The notes under the pieces: generated by a model | The model's input: only the letters and a program-made list of their open reading frames with translations | Databases searched by the model: none | What the model was told of the DNA's origin: nothing | Shown here: piece by piece, positions 21,024 to 22,639 of the stretch | Layout: every line of letters starts with the position of its first letter | How positions within the stretch are numbered: the stretch's first letter is position 1 | Translations under genes and position numbers: made by a program | NCBI GenBank assembly: GCA_033809435.1 | Contig: JAPXLS010000011.1 | Location: 1 to 22,639 of the forward strand | Source of the DNA: JAAZIN01 sp033809435 | Lineage (GTDB): Bacteria; Bacillota; Dethiobacteria; DTU022 | Direction: 5' to 3' | Length of the DNA stretch: 22,639 nucleotides

Positions 21024-22639
21024 TTGACCATTATAGTGACCCATGATCATGCCGGTTTCGATGCCCTGGCATCGCTTGTTGCGGCCACAAAAATATACCC
21101 GGGCAGTTATGCCCTCGCTCCGGAAAATATGCAGCCCGATGCGGCCCTTTTTATGGAACATTACGGGGACGGGCTCCCCATACAGGCGCCCTGCGGCGAG
21201 ATGGAGGAGGGTGGCGCCGGCGAATGCGTGGTAGTCGTCGCCGGCAGGCGGCGCAGCTCCCTGGGCGCGCTGCTGCCCCTGGTGGAGCGGGCCCGGGAGG
21301 TGCATATCTTCGATCACCACCCCCCCTCCCCCGATGATCTGGAGGGAAGCGAGATCCGGGTGGAGCCCGTCGGCGCCGTCACCACGCTCCTGGTGGAGGA
21401 GATCCGCCGCTGCCGCATCCCCGTGAGCGAGCTGGAGAGCTCGCTCATGCTCCTGGGCATCTACCGGGATACGGCCTCGCTCAGCTCGGCGGCCACCACG
21501 GCGCGGGACGCCGCCGCCGTTGCCTTCCTGTGGGAGCAAGCCGTGGATGCGGCGATCATCGGGGAATACATGCGCGCCCCCCTGGTTGCGGAGCAGAAGA
21601 GCCTGCTGGCGGAGCTGCTCGGGGCAAGCGAGCTTTTCGAGGTTGCCGGGCGGCGCATCCTCGTTGCCGCTGCGGAGGCCGGCGAAACGATCCGGGGCCT
21701 GGGAGCCATGGCCCGGCGGCTGCAGCAGATCGAGGACATTGATCTCCTGATCATCCTCACCGCCCTGCCCCGGGGGGATCTCCACCTGGAAGCGCGGACC
21801 ACGGAGGACGATCTGGATCTGCCGCTGCTCCTGGCCCCGCTGGGCGCCCGGGGATACCGCCGCGCCGTCTCCGCCGTCCACAGCGGGGAAGACCCTGCCG
21901 CTTTCAGGGAGCGGCTGCTGGAGCTGCTGGAACGATACCTGCCGCCGCCGGCGGCGGCCCTGGATATTGCCCGGGCGCCCGCGGCTGCCGCTTCCGCCCG
22001 CTGGAGTGTGAACCGGGTGAGCGAATATCTTGACGCTGAAAACTGCGGCAGCTGCCCCGTGGTTGAAGAGGGGAAGATTTTAGGCATGATCACCCGCAAG
22101 GAACTCCGGCAGGCCCTGCGCAGCGGTTTTGGCGACACCCCGGTGCAGGGGTTTGTGAAGCGCCGGGCGGTGACGCTCCCGCCGCAGAGCTCCATCACCG
22201 CCCTGCGGCGCACCTTTGTGGAGCGGAAGACGGAGCGCATCATCCTGGCCGGAGAAGAGGGCGAACCGCTGGGGGCCGTCGTGCCCATGGATGTGCTGCG
22301 CTATCTCTACCGCCTTGACGAACGGCCCAATTGCGGCACCCCCGGCGGCAGCCTGCTGCAGGCGAAAAAGAACCCGCCGCCGGATTCCGTTGACAACCTG
22401 GGTGCGCTTCTCGAGAGCAAAATGCCCCCCCGCTGGCAGAGCCGGCTGCTGCTCATGGGGCAGCGGGCGGCGGCAACGGGTGTTTCCCTTTACCTTGTCG
22501 GCGGGGCCATCCGCGATCTCCTGCTCGGGGCGGAGCTCTCCCGGGACCTCGATTTTGTCGTGGTTCCCGATGCCCTTGCCTTTGCCGCGGAGGCGGTCAA
22601 ATTCCTGGGCGGCAAGCTGAAGGTATTCGAGCATTTCGG
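21024..22639 (+). CDS. DHH-CBS-nucleotidyltransferase fusion (poly(A) polymerase / A-adding tRNA nucleotidyltransferase family), 3' end outside window
   Basis: 538 codons are visible with no stop; family members with this layout run to about 870 residues. The N-terminal DHH phosphoesterase domain shows VTHDHAGFDALAS (about residues 5-17) and the DHH triad D97-H98-H99, with a DHHA1-like region to about 310. A CBS pair follows at about 327-430 (CPVVEEGKILGMITRKEL). At about 493-513 the class II nucleotidyltransferase head begins: VGGAIRDLLLG with metal-binding D508 and D510 in DLDFVV. It adds A (or CCA) to tRNA 3' ends; which nucleotides cannot be told from this half. TTG 21024 is chosen because GGTGG lies eight bases upstream and MTIIVTHD matches relatives; GTG 21006 is an alternative. 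Confidence 0.92.
   Translation, partial: MTIIVTHDHAGFDALASLVAATKIYPGSYALAPENMQPDAALFMEHYGDGLPIQAPCGEMEEGGAGECVVVVAGRRRSSLGALLPLVERAREVHIFDHHPPSPDDLEGSEIRVEPVGAVTTLLVEEIRRCRIPVSELESSLMLLGIYRDTASLSSAATTARDAAAVAFLWEQAVDAAIIGEYMRAPLVAEQKSLLAELLGASELFEVAGRRILVAAAEAGETIRGLGAMARRLQQIEDIDLLIILTALPRGDLHLEARTTEDDLDLPLLLAPLGARGYRRAVSAVHSGEDPAAFRERLLELLERYLPPPAAALDIARAPAAAASARWSVNRVSEYLDAENCGSCPVVEEGKILGMITRKELRQALRSGFGDTPVQGFVKRRAVTLPPQSSITALRRTFVERKTERIILAGEEGEPLGAVVPMDVLRYLYRLDERPNCGTPGGSLLQAKKNPPPDSVDNLGALLESKMPPRWQSRLLLMGQRAAATGVSLYLVGGAIRDLLLGAELSRDLDFVVVPDALAFAAEAVKFLGGKLKVFEHF

Overview
The window (about 22.6 kb, GC-rich, dense with genes, no RNA genes or transposases seen) comes from an endospore-forming member of the Bacillota. 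The presence of spo0A, spoIVB, spoIIM, dacF, spoIIAA-spoIIAB-sigF and a reduced spoVA set (AC, AD, AE and AF, with no AA or AB) next to an mctB/SteB-type gene suggests a high-GC Clostridia lineage such as the Peptococcaceae/Desulfotomaculum/Pelotomaculum/Moorella group. The exact taxon is inference. The backbone follows the Bacillus subtilis order recN / spoIVB / spo0A ... nudF / spoIIM / xerD / drm(deoB) / (punA) / dacF / spoIIAA / spoIIAB / sigF / spoVA, with several informative departures.

Left part (1-5850): the C-terminal three quarters of RecN is followed by a sigma-54 activator with a CBS pair and two PAS domains. Then come spo0A and spoIVB on the opposite strand, so the usual co-directional recN-spoIVB-spo0A block appears inverted. 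spo0A has candidate vegetative and sigma-H promoters plus a perfect 0A box. spoIVB has a candidate sigma-G promoter.

Middle part (5850-10810): five tightly packed plus-strand genes encode SteA, an SteB/MctB-like membrane protein, a family-2 glycosyltransferase, a divergent MraY/WecA-like polytopic phosphoglycosyltransferase and a DUF3866 protein. The first four are 26 nt apart or overlapping. This looks like an uncharacterised cell-envelope or division module. It runs into nudF, spoIIM (engulfment), xerD (chromosome dimer resolution) and deoB (phosphopentomutase).

Right part (13950-20900): the punA gene usually found between deoB and dacF is absent, and two copies of a GGTGCCAGGCACC palindrome lie there instead. 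A near-perfect sigma-F promoter precedes dacF. A perfect 0A box and a near-consensus sigma-H promoter precede spoIIAA-spoIIAB-sigF. Downstream of sigF, a candidate sigma-G promoter drives a small single-pass membrane ORF and a dodecin, which sit where spoVAA-spoVAB would be, followed by spoVAC, spoVAD, spoVAE and spoVAF. Read together, the promoters reproduce the cascade Spo0A/sigma-H to sigma-F to sigma-G.

The right edge (21024-22639) holds the first 538 codons of a DHH-CBS-nucleotidyltransferase fusion (poly(A) polymerase / tRNA nucleotidyltransferase family), preceded by an extended -10 promoter. The strongest candidates for something undescribed are the dodecin plus small membrane protein inside the spoVA operon and the five-gene SteA envelope module. 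All promoter calls come from reading by eye against known consensus sequences and have not been tested.
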